Origin: Verrucomicrobiia bacterium
GTDB taxonomy: Bacteria; Verrucomicrobiota; Verrucomicrobiia; Verrucomicrobiales; Akkermansiaceae
DNA length: 34,184 nt
NCBI GenBank assembly: GCA_947460915.1
Contig: CANHKJ010000002.1
Location: forward strand, 1 to 34,184
Direction: 5' to 3'
Shown: positions 9,912 through 19,632 of the stretch, one piece after another
Position numbering within the stretch: the first letter of the stretch is position 1
Layout: each line of letters opens with the position of its first letter
Notes under the pieces: model-generated
What the model was told of the DNA's origin: nothing
Seen by the model: only the letters and a program-made list of their open reading frames with translations
Databases searched by the model: none
Made by a program: the position numbers and the translations under genes

Positions 9912-10550
9912 ATGCCATTAGGACTTCTCGGCAAGAAAATCGGAATGACTCGTCTGTTTGACGAGGCAACGCAAGCAATGATCCCCGTGACCGTGGTTGA
10001 TGTGAAAGGTAACACTTTCCTCCAACACAAAACCGTTGAAAAAGACGGCTACAAAGCGGTGCAGGTCGGCTATGATGACCAGAAAAAAGTGCAACGTGTC
10101 AACAAAGCTGACATGGGACACTTCAACAAAGCTGGCTCTACTCCAAAACGCAAAATTCAAGAATTTCGTCTCTGCGGCAGTGACTCCCTTCCAGAAGCAC
10201 ATCCAGGTGCCGAGCTGTTCGCAGCTGGTCAATGGGTAGATGTGATCGGCACTTCGAAAGGTCACGGCTTCAGCGGTGTTGTCAAACGCTACAAATTCGG
10301 CGGTTTGCGCATGACTCACGGTTCGATGATGCACCGCAGAACGGGCGCCATCGGTTGCCGCTCCACTCCCGGTCGCGTTTGGAAAAACCAAAAAATGCCT
10401 GGTCAAGACGGTAACAAACAACGTACCGTGCAAAATTTGAAAGTTGTAGCAGTTCGCGCAGAAGACGGAGTTCTTCTCATCTCGGGAGGCATCCCAGGCG
10501 CAAAAGGCAGCTACGTCACCGTCCGCCCCGCCAAGAAAAAAACAGCTTAA
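9912..10550 (+). CDS. rplC: 50S ribosomal protein L3
   Basis: MPLGLLGKKIGMTRLFDEATQAMIPVTVVDVKGNTFLQ...GTSKGHGFSGVVKRYKF...THGSMMHRRTGAIGCRSTPGRVWKNQKMPGQDG. Confidence 0.97.
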   Translation: MPLGLLGKKIGMTRLFDEATQAMIPVTVVDVKGNTFLQHKTVEKDGYKAVQVGYDDQKKVQRVNKADMGHFNKAGSTPKRKIQEFRLCGSDSLPEAHPGAELFAAGQWVDVIGTSKGHGFSGVVKRYKFGGLRMTHGSMMHRRTGAIGCRSTPGRVWKNQKMPGQDGNKQRTVQNLKVVAVRAEDGVLLISGGIPGAKGSYVTVRPAKKKTA

Positions 10551-10587
10551 TTTAGCCTGAATCGAACTCTGAACCACATTTCACGTC

Positions 10588-11196
10588 ATGTCTTCCCAAA
10601 CACTTACCGTAGAAGCCGCCGAGGCAGCACACATGTTGCTCGCGCCTGCCGATAAAGGCACTCAGGCTGTCCACGACCTCATCACTGCGTATCGCGCCAA
10701 CCGTCGTACCGGTTCCGCTCATACCAAGACCCGTGGTGAAGTCTCTGGCAACAACAAGAAAATTTACAAGCAAAAAGGAACCGGTGGCGCACGTCACGGT
10801 GACAAGCGCGCTCCCATCTTTGTTGGTGGTGGTGTGGTGTTCGGTCCCCGCGCTTGCGATTATACCAAGAAAGTTTCCAAAACCACTCGTAAGCTGGCCC
10901 TGCGCCGCGTGCTCGGTGACAATATCCGCGCTGGATCGATCAAGACTCTTGAGAGCTTCGCAATCGCTGATGGCAAAACACAATCCTTCGTAACTGCTGT
11001 TGCTGCTATTTCCACCGCTCGTCGTATCCTTATCATCGCTGATTCTTTCGATGAGAAGACATACCTCGCCGCTCGCAACGTCCAAAACGTTTTGCTCATG
11101 ACCGCAAACGAAGTCAACGTCGAGCACATCATGCTTCACAACGATATCTTCGTTGTTGGTGCTGCACTCACAACCCTCGCCAAACGCACAGCTTAA
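10588..11196 (+). CDS. rplD: 50S ribosomal protein L4
   Basis: RTGSAHTKTRGEVSGNNKKIYKQKGTGGARHGDKRAPIFVGGGVVFGPRACDYTKKVSKTTRKLALRRVL. Confidence 0.97.
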   Translation: MSSQTLTVEAAEAAHMLLAPADKGTQAVHDLITAYRANRRTGSAHTKTRGEVSGNNKKIYKQKGTGGARHGDKRAPIFVGGGVVFGPRACDYTKKVSKTTRKLALRRVLGDNIRAGSIKTLESFAIADGKTQSFVTAVAAISTARRILIIADSFDEKTYLAARNVQNVLLMTANEVNVEHIMLHNDIFVVGAALTTLAKRTA

Positions 11197-11203
11197 TTTT
11201 GTT

Positions 11204-11488
11204 ATGAAAGATCTTTTCCACGTTATCAAAAATGTCCGCATGAGCGAGAAGGCGACTTACCTGAACGAGCTCAACAACGAGATCGTTCTCGATGTCGCAA
11301 CTGGTGCGAACAAAATCGAAATCAAACAGGCAGTGGAGACACTTCTTGGCAAGAAAGTGGCAGACGTCCGCACCCTTATTGTTAAGGGTAAGGCAAAACG
11401 CCGCCGCCGTGCTGACGAAGGTCGCACCAACCATATCAAAAAAGCGATCGTGCGCCTCGCAGAAGGCGAGAAACTCGACCTCGTGTAA
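11204..11488 (+). CDS. rplW: 50S ribosomal protein L23
   Basis: MKDLFHVIKNVRMSEKATYLNELNNEIVLDVATGANKIEIKQAVETLLGKKVADVRTLIVKGKAKRRRR; start ATG at 11204 (ORF call begins earlier). Confidence 0.95.
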   Translation: MKDLFHVIKNVRMSEKATYLNELNNEIVLDVATGANKIEIKQAVETLLGKKVADVRTLIVKGKAKRRRRADEGRTNHIKKAIVRLAEGEKLDLV

Positions 11489-11543
11489 TACAACCACATT
11501 TACCGCAGCAACTGCCGATTAATCACTCACCATTCTTTGAGTC

Positions 11544-12380
11544 ATGGCCTTAAAAGTTTTCAAACCACACACACCGTCCGGGCGTTACAAGCAGCATCCC
11601 ACATTTGATGAGATCACCAAGCATACGCCAGAAAAATCATTGCTCTCGCCGATCAAGCGTAGCGGTGGCCGTAACAACACGGGTCGCATCACGATGCGTC
11701 ACGTGGGTGGCGGTGCCAAACGTCACTATCGCCTCGTTGACTTTAAACGCAACAAAGTTGACATGCCCGCAACCGTAGTTGGTATCGAATACGATCCAAA
11801 CCGCACTTGCCGCATCGCTTTGATCCAATACACCGATGGCACCAAGAGCTACATTCTAGCTCCTGTCGGTCTCGAAGTCGGCGCATCTGTGATTTCCACA
11901 TTGAAAGCCGATCCAAAACCCGGCAACGCAATGCCGCTGAAAAGCGTTCCTTTGGGAACCGTAATTCACAACATTGAATTGCTTCCTGGTTCCGGTGGTA
12001 AAGTAGCTCGCGCTGCAGGCCAACAAGCCATTCTTTCTAACCGCGAAGCCGGCTTCGGTCTGGTGAAAATGCCTTCCGGCGAAATTCGTCGCTTTAACGA
12101 AAACTGCCTCTGCACCATCGGTCAGGTCGGTAACCGTGAGCACATGAATGAAGTTTCCGGTAAAGCTGGTCGCACGCGTTGGATGGGCGTTCGTCCTACC
12201 GTTCGTGGTATGACCATGAACCCAGTTGACCACCCGAACGGTGGTGGTGAAGGCCGCTCCAAATCCGGTGGTGGTCGTAAGCACCTTCTCAGCCCATGGG
12301 GTCATGCCAAAGGTCAGAAGACCCGTAACAAGAAGAAGGCTAGTTCCGTCTTTATCGTGGCTCCTCGTCCTAAGAAATAA
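11544..12380 (+). CDS. rplB: 50S ribosomal protein L2
   Basis: [20 protein letters not shown]...[32 protein letters not shown]...[47 protein letters not shown]. Confidence 0.98.
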   Translation: MALKVFKPHTPSGRYKQHPTFDEITKHTPEKSLLSPIKRSGGRNNTGRITMRHVGGGAKRHYRLVDFKRNKVDMPATVVGIEYDPNRTCRIALIQYTDGTKSYILAPVGLEVGASVISTLKADPKPGNAMPLKSVPLGTVIHNIELLPGSGGKVARAAGQQAILSNREAGFGLVKMPSGEIRRFNENCLCTIGQVGNREHMNEVSGKAGRTRWMGVRPTVRGMTMNPVDHPNGGGEGRSKSGGGRKHLLSPWGHAKGQKTRNKKKASSVFIVAPRPKK

Positions 12381-12411
12381 TCCTTTGTTCATTCTCTAAC
12401 TACTTCATATC

Positions 12412-12681
12412 ATGCCTCGTTCATTGAAAAAAGGTCCTTTCGTTGACCAAAAGCTCCTCGCCAAAATTGATGCTGTCGCCGCTACTGGCGAATACAAAGC
12501 CATCAAGACATGGAGCCGTAAGTCCATGATCACTCCCGATTTCGTCGGTCACAACTTCGCTGTTCACAACGGTAAGACTTTCGTCCCCGTTTATGTCACG
12601 GAGAACATGGTCGGACACAAACTCGGTGAGTTTTCTCCTACCCGTATCTTCAAAGCACACGGCGGTATCGGCAAGAAATAA
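12412..12681 (+). CDS. rpsS: 30S ribosomal protein S19
   Basis: [85 protein letters not shown]. Confidence 0.98.
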   Translation: MPRSLKKGPFVDQKLLAKIDAVAATGEYKAIKTWSRKSMITPDFVGHNFAVHNGKTFVPVYVTENMVGHKLGEFSPTRIFKAHGGIGKK

Positions 12682-12699
12682 TATCCTACCTCTCTCTGT

Positions 12700-13446
12700 A
12701 TGTCCTTCGCACTGTCAACACGCATGCTTTTCCGCTCAGCCTTCGGGCTTGGAGTGGGCTGCCTGATGGCTGCTGCGCAGGACTTCAGCGAAGGTGCTGC
12801 AATTTCTGAAGCTGACACGCTGCGAGCCGAGATTGCCAAACTGCGTAAGCAGAACGAAAATCTCTCCAGCGCCGTTATTGACGCCAAACGTGGCGAACAA
12901 GAAGCCGCTGAGCAATTGGCGGAAGTGAAAAAGCGTCTCGAAGCACTCGGCAAAAATCTTCTCGATGGAGGAGATGACCGCTTGGTGCAGGCCGCCGCAG
13001 AGGATCAACTCCTCCGTGAGCGCCTTTCAGTAACCGAAAAGGCAGCAAGCATGCTGTCAGCTAATGCGCAAGATTTCGTGCGCCAGGCTGTGGTTTCTGA
13101 TCCTGATTCTCGACTTCGTTTAGAAACTTCCATCAGAGAGCTTGACGCAGCACTCGGTATGCGCCATAAACCGCGCCCCGACATCAAAACCGGTTCACTC
13201 AAACGCGCGCAAGTCGTTAGTATTGACTCGGAAAGCGGCCTCCTGGTCGTCAATGTCGGCGAAGCACAAGACTGTCGTATTGGTATGACTTACGTCATCC
13301 ACCGCGGCGACCGCCCCTTTGGTAAAGCCATCATTGCTGACGTTCGTAAGAATGTTGCCGGTGCCTTTGTCGAACAACTTGATCCACCTAACGAAATTGT
13401 CCGCCTCGGCGACACCATCATTCTCGAAACACAACCACAACGATAA
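12700..13446 (+). CDS. Exported coiled-coil protein with C-terminal beta-rich domain, unknown function, inserted in the S10 operon
   Basis: Signal-peptide-like MSFALSTRMLFRSAFGLGVGCLMAAAQ, heptad-like coiled coil (ADTLRAEIAKLRKQNENLSSAVIDAKRGEQEAAEQLAEVKKRLEAL), C-terminus AQVVSIDSESGLLVVNVGEAQDCRIGMTYVIHRGDRPFGKAIIADVRKNVAGAFVEQLDPPNEIVRLGDTIIL. Spacers of 18 and 30 nt to rpsS and rplV. Confidence 0.88.
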   Translation: MSFALSTRMLFRSAFGLGVGCLMAAAQDFSEGAAISEADTLRAEIAKLRKQNENLSSAVIDAKRGEQEAAEQLAEVKKRLEALGKNLLDGGDDRLVQAAAEDQLLRERLSVTEKAASMLSANAQDFVRQAVVSDPDSRLRLETSIRELDAALGMRHKPRPDIKTGSLKRAQVVSIDSESGLLVVNVGEAQDCRIGMTYVIHRGDRPFGKAIIADVRKNVAGAFVEQLDPPNEIVRLGDTIILETQPQR

Positions 13447-13476
13447 GCCACTCGGCAACAACAGATCCCTACGACC

Positions 13477-13851
13477 ATGGAAGTCAAAAGCACATCAAAA
13501 TACGTTCGTCTCTCGCCTAAAAAAGCGCGTGACGTCGCTCGCGAAATTCAGGGCCTGCCTGCAAGCAGCGCCATGGATATCCTCAACTTTACCCCGAGAA
13601 AAGCGGCTCAGTTGATCGGAAAAACACTCAAAACAGCTATGGCTGATGCTGAGCACAACTTCCAATTGGATGCAGGTGCTCTCACCGTAAAAGAAGCTGT
13701 GATCGGTATCGGTCCCGCACTCAAGCGCTTCAAGCCGCGTGCGAAAGGTTCCGCTGGTGCCATCCGCCGTCCTACTAGCCACATTTTCATTACTCTTACG
13801 GATGCAGAAGCACCTGCCAAAAAGGCAAAATCTGCTAAAGTCAGCAAATAA
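13477..13851 (+). CDS. rplV: 50S ribosomal protein L22
   Basis: KSTSKYVRLSPKKARDVAREIQGLPASSAMDILNFTPRKAAQLIGKTLKTAMADAEHNFQLD...KRFKPRAKGSAGAIRRPTSHIFITL. Confidence 0.97.
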   Translation: MEVKSTSKYVRLSPKKARDVAREIQGLPASSAMDILNFTPRKAAQLIGKTLKTAMADAEHNFQLDAGALTVKEAVIGIGPALKRFKPRAKGSAGAIRRPTSHIFITLTDAEAPAKKAKSAKVSK

Positions 13852-13882
13852 GCTCACCATTCACTTCTAAACTAATTCTACT

Positions 13883-14617
<735 letters not shown>

Positions 14618-14678
14618 TTGTTTCCCAATCACTCAATCATTCACATAACGCTAACATTTACTCTAGGAGGACACTACT

Positions 14679-15098
14679 ATGCCTTTGATGCCCAAACGAA
14701 CCAAGTTCCGCAAGTCATTCCGCGGCTCACGCGCCGGAAATGCTACTTCGGGAACCACCGTTGCCTTCGGCGACTTCGGTCTCCAAACCCTTGACCGCGG
14801 CTGGATGACGAATCGTCAGATTGAAGCCTGCCGTATCGCCATCAACCGTTTCCTGAAACGGAAAGGCAAGGTTTTCATTCGGATTTTCCCACACAAATCG
14901 ATCACCGCACGTCCACCCGAAACCCGGATGGGTAAAGGTAAAGGCTCCGTGGAAGCATGGGTCGCTGTGCTTCGTCCGGGCAACATGTTGTTCGAGATCG
15001 CCGGTGTTCCTGAATCCCAAGCCCGCGAGGCCATGCGCCTTGCTTCCTACAAACTCGGCATCCGCACGCGCTTTGTCGTCCGCAATCCACACGCATAA
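14679..15098 (+). CDS. rplP: 50S ribosomal protein L16
   Basis: [107 protein letters not shown] at 14665-14670. Confidence 0.97.
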   Translation: MPLMPKRTKFRKSFRGSRAGNATSGTTVAFGDFGLQTLDRGWMTNRQIEACRIAINRFLKRKGKVFIRIFPHKSITARPPETRMGKGKGSVEAWVAVLRPGNMLFEIAGVPESQAREAMRLASYKLGIRTRFVVRNPHA

Positions 15099-15118
15099 TT
15101 CCTTATCCAATCACTCAT

Positions 15119-15322
15119 ATGGCTACTACCAAAGCGAAAGATCTCCGCGAACTGTCTGTTGACGAAATCAATCGTCGCATTCGCGACTTGAAACTTGAGG
15201 GCATCAACCTGAAACTGCAAAAAGCCACGGGCGCTCTGGAAAATCCAGCTCGCATCCGTGCCATCCGCCGCGAAAACGCTCGCCTGGTCACCATCCTTGC
15301 GCAGCGCTCTACCAAGGCATAA
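15119..15322 (+). CDS. rpmC: 50S ribosomal protein L29
   Basis: MATTKAKDLRELSVDEINRRIRDLKLEGINLKLQKATGALENPARIRAIRRENARLVTILAQRS. Confidence 0.95.
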   Translation: MATTKAKDLRELSVDEINRRIRDLKLEGINLKLQKATGALENPARIRAIRRENARLVTILAQRSTKA

Positions 15323-15353
15323 TTCCTAACGTTAAACACCAACTTTTCTCTCT

Positions 15354-15623
15354 ATGAGCGATTCCGCCACCACTCCTGCCACATCCAACCGCAAAACACG
15401 CGTTGGTCTCGTAGTCTCCGACAAGATGGACAAAACCATCGTTGTGGAATACGTTGCCCGCGTTCCGCATCCACGTTTCAATAAGATCATCAAGCAAACG
15501 AAGAAATTCTACGTGCACGATGAAAAGGGTGAAGCGAAGATCGGCGACAAAGTTCGCATCGTGGAATCTCGTCCAACTTCAAAATTAAAGCGTTGGGCGC
15601 TTGACTCCATCCTCACTCACTAA
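15354..15623 (+). CDS. rpsQ: 30S ribosomal protein S17
   Basis: RKTRVGLVVSDKMDKTIVVEYVARVPHPRFNKIIKQTKKFYVHDEKGEAKIGDKVRIVESRPTSKLKRWAL. Confidence 0.97.
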   Translation: MSDSATTPATSNRKTRVGLVVSDKMDKTIVVEYVARVPHPRFNKIIKQTKKFYVHDEKGEAKIGDKVRIVESRPTSKLKRWALDSILTH

Positions 15624-15667
15624 TATTACTCCGCCCGCAAGTTAACCACACAACACTTTATTGAATC

Positions 15668-16033
15668 ATGCTCCAGATGGAATCTTCCGTAGTCGTCGCC
15701 GACAACACCGGCGCGAAAAGCGCCAAAATGATTGGCGTTATTGGTAAACGCACTCGCTTTGCTCACGTCGGTGACGTGATCACCTGCCACATTCGCGACT
15801 CGATCCCTACCGCCTCAGTGAAAAAAGGATCAGTTGTCAAGGCCGTGGTAGTGCGCACCAGCGCTCCTATCCGTCGCGCCGATGGCTCCACTCTTCGCTT
15901 TGACACCAATGCGGTTGTGATCATCGACAAGGACAACAACCCACGTGGCACTCGCATCTTCGGCCCCGTAGCTCGTGAGCTCCGCGAGAAATCCTTCATG
16001 AAGATCGTATCTTTGGCTCCCGAAGTCGTCTAA
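15668..16033 (+). CDS. rplN: 50S ribosomal protein L14
   Basis: [121 protein letters not shown]. Confidence 0.98.
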   Translation: MLQMESSVVVADNTGAKSAKMIGVIGKRTRFAHVGDVITCHIRDSIPTASVKKGSVVKAVVVRTSAPIRRADGSTLRFDTNAVVIIDKDNNPRGTRIFGPVARELREKSFMKIVSLAPEVV

Positions 16034-16051
16034 CTCCATCCTATTTTTTCC

Positions 16052-16291
16052 ATGAGCAAAATCAAAACACACGTCAAAAAAGGCGACCAAGTCGAGATCA
16101 CCACAGGCAGCGTTGCTATCAAAGGCAAACGTGGCACCGTTCTCGCCGTGAATGCAAAAAAAGGCACCGTGATCGTGGGTGATACCCGCCAGGTGACCAA
16201 AGCAACCCGCAAATCGGAAGCAAATCCCGATGGTGGCTTGCTCTTGCAAGACGCCCCCGTCCATATTTCCAATGTAAAGAAACTGGGCTAA
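16052..16291 (+). CDS. rplX: 50S ribosomal protein L24
   Basis: [79 protein letters not shown]. Confidence 0.95.
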   Translation: MSKIKTHVKKGDQVEITTGSVAIKGKRGTVLAVNAKKGTVIVGDTRQVTKATRKSEANPDGGLLLQDAPVHISNVKKLG

Positions 16292-16333
16292 GAATTTTGG
16301 CGTTCCTCACAGAATGCCATGAACTCTGCGCCC

Positions 16334-16364
16334 GCGCTTAAGCGCAAGCATTAAAAAATGCGCT
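16334..16364 (+). promoter_or_regulatory. Inverted-repeat region in the rplX-rplE gap
   Basis: Perfect palindrome GCGCTTAAGCGC (16334-16345); alternative stems AGCGCA(16341-16346)/TGCGCT(16359-16364) and GCATT(16348-16352)/AATGC(16357-16361). Gap is 93 nt. Confidence 0.4.
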
Positions 16365-16384
16365 GACCCGCTAAAACAAGCACT

Positions 16385-16975
16385 ATGAGCACACCTAGAC
16401 TACTACAACATTACCGCGAGAAAGCCGTTCCGGCTCTCAAGGAAAAATTGGGTTACACCAATCCAAACGCCGTACCACGCCTTGAAAAAATCGTGGTGAC
16501 ATCCTGCATGGGCAAAGCCGCTGACCGCAAACTTGCTGTCGAGGACGCCGCTAACGAGATCGCTAAAATCACTGGCCAAAAGCCATCGATCACTTTCTCT
16601 CGCAAGGCTGTTGCAAACTTCAAACTCCGCGCTGATGAGCCACTCGGTGCTCGCGTCACCCTTCGTGGTGCTCGTATGTGGGAGTTCCTTGATCGTTTCA
16701 TCAACATCACTGCCCCGAACATCCGTGATTTCCGCGGTATCCCTTACAAATCCTTTGATGGCCGTGGTAACTACGCCATGGGTGTGCCTGATCAGTCGAT
16801 CTTCCCCGAAATCGAAATCGACCAAATCAAACGCAACATCGGATTCGACCTCATCTTCGTTACCTCCGCTCCAACGGACAACGAAGGACGTGAATTGCTG
16901 CGCGCCCTGGGCATGCCATTCCGTGAGAATAAGAGAGAACAGGATAACGAAACACCAGAAGCCCAACAAGCCTAA
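16385..16975 (+). CDS. rplE: 50S ribosomal protein L5
   Basis: PRLLQHYREKAVPALKEKLGYTNPNAVPRLEKIVVTSCMGKA...ITGQKPSITFSRKAVANFKLRADEPLGARVTLRGARMWEFLDRFI...RDFRGIPYKSFDGRGNYAMGVPDQSIFPEI. Confidence 0.98.
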   Translation: MSTPRLLQHYREKAVPALKEKLGYTNPNAVPRLEKIVVTSCMGKAADRKLAVEDAANEIAKITGQKPSITFSRKAVANFKLRADEPLGARVTLRGARMWEFLDRFINITAPNIRDFRGIPYKSFDGRGNYAMGVPDQSIFPEIEIDQIKRNIGFDLIFVTSAPTDNEGRELLRALGMPFRENKREQDNETPEAQQA

Positions 16976-16995
16976 CACTTAACTAGAACCTTATT

Positions 16996-17394
16996 ATGGC
17001 CGTTCTCACTGATCCAATTTCCGACTTCCTTACCCGCTTCAGCAATGCTAGCCGCGCTGGTAACGAAGTATTCACCGCGCCTTACTCGCGCATCAAGGCA
17101 GACATCGCCAAAATCCTTCAAGAAGAAGGCTATGTCTGGAGCTACGAAGTCGTCACCACCGACGGTTTCCCTACCCTGAAAGTCAAAGGCAAGTTTGTCG
17201 ATGGCCGTCCAGTCCTCACCGGTCTGAAGCGCGTCTCCAAGCCTGGTCGCCGCAACTATGTTGGCTCCGATGAAATTCCACGTGTTATGTCAGGCCTCGG
17301 CATCTCTATTCTTTCGACTTCGAAAGGTGTGATGACTGGTGCTCGTGCAAAACGGGAAAAACTCGGCGGAGAACTTCTTGCCATCGTTTGGTAA
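16996..17394 (+). CDS. rpsH: 30S ribosomal protein S8
   Basis: MAVLTDPISDFLTRFSNASRAGNEVFTAPYSRIKADIAKILQEEGYV...GLKRVSKPGRRNYVGSDEIPRVMSGLGISILSTSKGVMTGARAKREKLGGELLAIVW. Confidence 0.98.
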   Translation: MAVLTDPISDFLTRFSNASRAGNEVFTAPYSRIKADIAKILQEEGYVWSYEVVTTDGFPTLKVKGKFVDGRPVLTGLKRVSKPGRRNYVGSDEIPRVMSGLGISILSTSKGVMTGARAKREKLGGELLAIVW

Positions 17395-17421
17395 TCCACT
17401 AACCCCTAAATCTATACTATT

Positions 17422-17964
17422 ATGTCACGCGTAGGAGTTAAACCAATCAGCTTGCCAGAAAAAGTCACCGTTAAGAATGACGGTGGTGTAATCACCGTCG
17501 AAGGTCCAAAAGGCAAGCTTGCCTTCACCCTTCCAACAGGCATCGAACTTAGCAATCAGGACAACAAACTGACCGTTACCCGCACATCCGAAACATCACG
17601 CCAGCTGCGCGCCCTTCACGGCACCGCTCGCGCCATCGTCAGCAACATGATCGACGGTGTTTCCAAAGGCTTCGTCAAAGATCTTGAGATCCAAGGCGTG
17701 GGCTTCCGTGCTGCGGTCAAAGGCAAAGACCTTGACCTTTCACTCGGTCGTTCGCATCCTTTGCTTCACCCCATCCCTGATGGCCTCACAGTCACCGTTA
17801 CCGATAACACCAAGATCAAGGTGGAAGGTATCGACAAACAAATGGTCGGACAATTCGCTGCCGAGGTTCGTGGATTCTATCCACCTGAACCTTACAAAGG
17901 CAAAGGAGTCCGTTATGTGGGCGAACACGTTCGTCGTAAGGAAGGTAAATCCGTCGGTAAATAA
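17422..17964 (+). CDS. rplF: 50S ribosomal protein L6
   Basis: MSRVGVKPISLPEKVTVKNDGGVITVEGPKGKLAFTLPTGIEL...GFVKDLEIQGVGFRAAVKGKDLDLSLGRSHPLLHPIPDGL...PPEPYKGKGVRYVGEHVRRKEGKSVGK. Confidence 0.98.
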   Translation: MSRVGVKPISLPEKVTVKNDGGVITVEGPKGKLAFTLPTGIELSNQDNKLTVTRTSETSRQLRALHGTARAIVSNMIDGVSKGFVKDLEIQGVGFRAAVKGKDLDLSLGRSHPLLHPIPDGLTVTVTDNTKIKVEGIDKQMVGQFAAEVRGFYPPEPYKGKGVRYVGEHVRRKEGKSVGK

Positions 17965-18005
17965 TCTGCCGCTCAACCTAACGAACCAACTAATACAAGA
18001 ATTTC

Positions 18006-18362
18006 ATGAGTACGATCAATCGCAAAGAAATCCGGCAGCGCGTTCACAAGCGCATCCGTCGCAAGGTCAACGGCACACCATGCCGCCCACGCCTCGCCGT
18101 GCATTTCTCCAATCAACATGTGTATGTCCAAATCGTGGACGACGTAGCACGCCGCACCCTCGTTTCCGCCTCGACTCTCGACAAAGCTGTCGGCAATCCA
18201 CAGGCAAACGTCGAATGCGCTCGCAGCATCGGAGCCCTCATCGCAGAGCGCGCCAAAGCAGCGAACATCAGCAACGTTGTCTTTGACCGTGGTGGTCACA
18301 TTTATCATGGCAAAGTGAAAGCTCTCGCCGAAGCCGCCCGGGAAGCCGGTCTCCAATTCTAA
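18006..18362 (+). CDS. rplR: 50S ribosomal protein L18
   Basis: RKEIRQRVHKRIRRKVNGTPCRPRLAVHFSNQHVYVQIVDDVARRTLVSASTLDKAV...NVVFDRGGHIYHGKVKALAEAAREAGLQF. Confidence 0.97.
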   Translation: MSTINRKEIRQRVHKRIRRKVNGTPCRPRLAVHFSNQHVYVQIVDDVARRTLVSASTLDKAVGNPQANVECARSIGALIAERAKAANISNVVFDRGGHIYHGKVKALAEAAREAGLQF

Positions 18363-18376
18363 TATAAACATTTATC

Positions 18377-19054
18377 ATGGTTACAGATTCTGACATTCCC
18401 GTTACTCCCGCTCCTGAGGCACCAGCTGCCAAAGACACGGCACTCGGCCCCGTTGCTAACTCTGGCGGCTTCGACAATCGTCGTGGCGGTCCTGGTGGCC
18501 AAGGTGGCTTCAACCGCGGTGGCCAAGGTGGCAACAACCGTGGCCCACGTCGCGACGATCGCCGCCAAGAGGTGGACGATGGTATCTCTGAAAAGGTGGT
18601 ATTCATCAACCGATGCGCCAAAGTGGTCAAAGGTGGTCGCCGTTTCAGCTTCTCCGCACTCGTTGTGTGTGGTGATAAAGAAGGCAAAGTCGGTCTTGGC
18701 TTCGGTAAAGCGAAGGAAGTTTCCGATGCGATCAAAAAAGGTGGTCAAGCTGCTCGCAAGAACATGACAACCGTTTGCATCGTCAATGGCACCGTGCCAC
18801 ACGAAACCTATGCCGAGTTCGGCGGTGGTAAAGTGTTGCTCAAGCCAGCATCTCCCGGAACGGGAATTATCGCTGGTGGTGGTGTGCGCGCCGTATGTGA
18901 AGCTGCTGGTGTCAAAGACATCTTGGCAAAATCCATGGGCTCATCCAACCATGCTAACGTGGTTAAAGCAACCATTAAGGCACTTTCTGGTCTCCGTACT
19001 CGTGAGACGATCCTCAGCTCACGTGGCAAAAAAGTCCGTGAGAAGTCCATCTAA
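18377..19054 (+). CDS. rpsE: 30S ribosomal protein S5 with RGG-rich N-terminal extension
   Basis: Core [60 protein letters not shown]... is S5; preceded by about 70 aa including [31 protein letters not shown]. Confidence 0.97.
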   Translation: MVTDSDIPVTPAPEAPAAKDTALGPVANSGGFDNRRGGPGGQGGFNRGGQGGNNRGPRRDDRRQEVDDGISEKVVFINRCAKVVKGGRRFSFSALVVCGDKEGKVGLGFGKAKEVSDAIKKGGQAARKNMTTVCIVNGTVPHETYAEFGGGKVLLKPASPGTGIIAGGGVRAVCEAAGVKDILAKSMGSSNHANVVKATIKALSGLRTRETILSSRGKKVREKSI

Positions 19055-19076
19055 ATCTTTTATCATCCACTAGGAA

Positions 19077-19523
19077 ATGAAACTTCATACATTATCTCCC
19101 AATCCCGGTTCCAAGCATCGCGTAAAGCGTCTTGGTTGCGGTGAAAGCTCCGGTCACGGCAAAACCTCCGGCAAAGGCAACAAAGGACAAAAAGCTCGCT
19201 CCGGCGGCACTGTTCGTGTTGGCTTCGAAGGTGGTCAGATGCCTCTGCATCGTCGTCTGCCCAAGCGCGGCTTCAACAATTACGACTACAAGACCAAGGT
19301 GTTTGGTGTAAACGTTTCCACTCTCGACGAAAACTTCGAGAATGGCACCGTGATCACGGAAGAGCTTCTTCGCTCCGTAGGCATTGTCAATGGTCGTTAT
19401 GATCAAGTGAAAATCCTCGGTATGGGGGATCTCACCAAGAGTCTTACGATCCAGATTGGCCACGTTAGCGCTACGGCTCGTGAGAAGATTGAAAAAGCTG
19501 GCGGTACAATTCAGTCCGCCTGA
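19077..19523 (+). CDS. rplO: 50S ribosomal protein L15
   Basis: MKLHTLSPNPGSKHRVKRLGCGESSGHGKTSGKGNKGQKARSGGTVRVGFEGGQMPLHRRLPKRGFNN. Confidence 0.97.
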   Translation: MKLHTLSPNPGSKHRVKRLGCGESSGHGKTSGKGNKGQKARSGGTVRVGFEGGQMPLHRRLPKRGFNNYDYKTKVFGVNVSTLDENFENGTVITEELLRSVGIVNGRYDQVKILGMGDLTKSLTIQIGHVSATAREKIEKAGGTIQSA

Positions 19524-19560
19524 TTGATCCTCCTCGCGTTCGGAAAGAAATCTCCATTTC

Positions 19561-19611
19561 TGCGGGGAAGTGCTTGCGCACTTCCTCGCAGTGTTTATAG
19601 TGCTGCGGCAC
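19561..19611 (+). promoter_or_regulatory. Strong stem-loop plus second small hairpin in the rplO-secY gap
   Basis: TGCGGGGAAGTGC(19561-19573)-TTGC-GCACTTCCTCGCA(19578-19590), 13-bp stem with one G.U; then GTGC-TGCG-GCAC (19600-19611). No strong T-tract follows. Confidence 0.6.
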
Positions 19612-19632
19612 ATCCATTTTCTCAACAACTCT

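Noticed and set aside
7330-11241. Long minus-strand ORFs antisense to fusA, rplC and rplD (e.g. 7330..8049, 9918..10577, 10552..11241)
   Set aside because: Mirror ORFs created by codon bias of highly expressed genes; phenylalanine/valine-rich nonsense without motifs.
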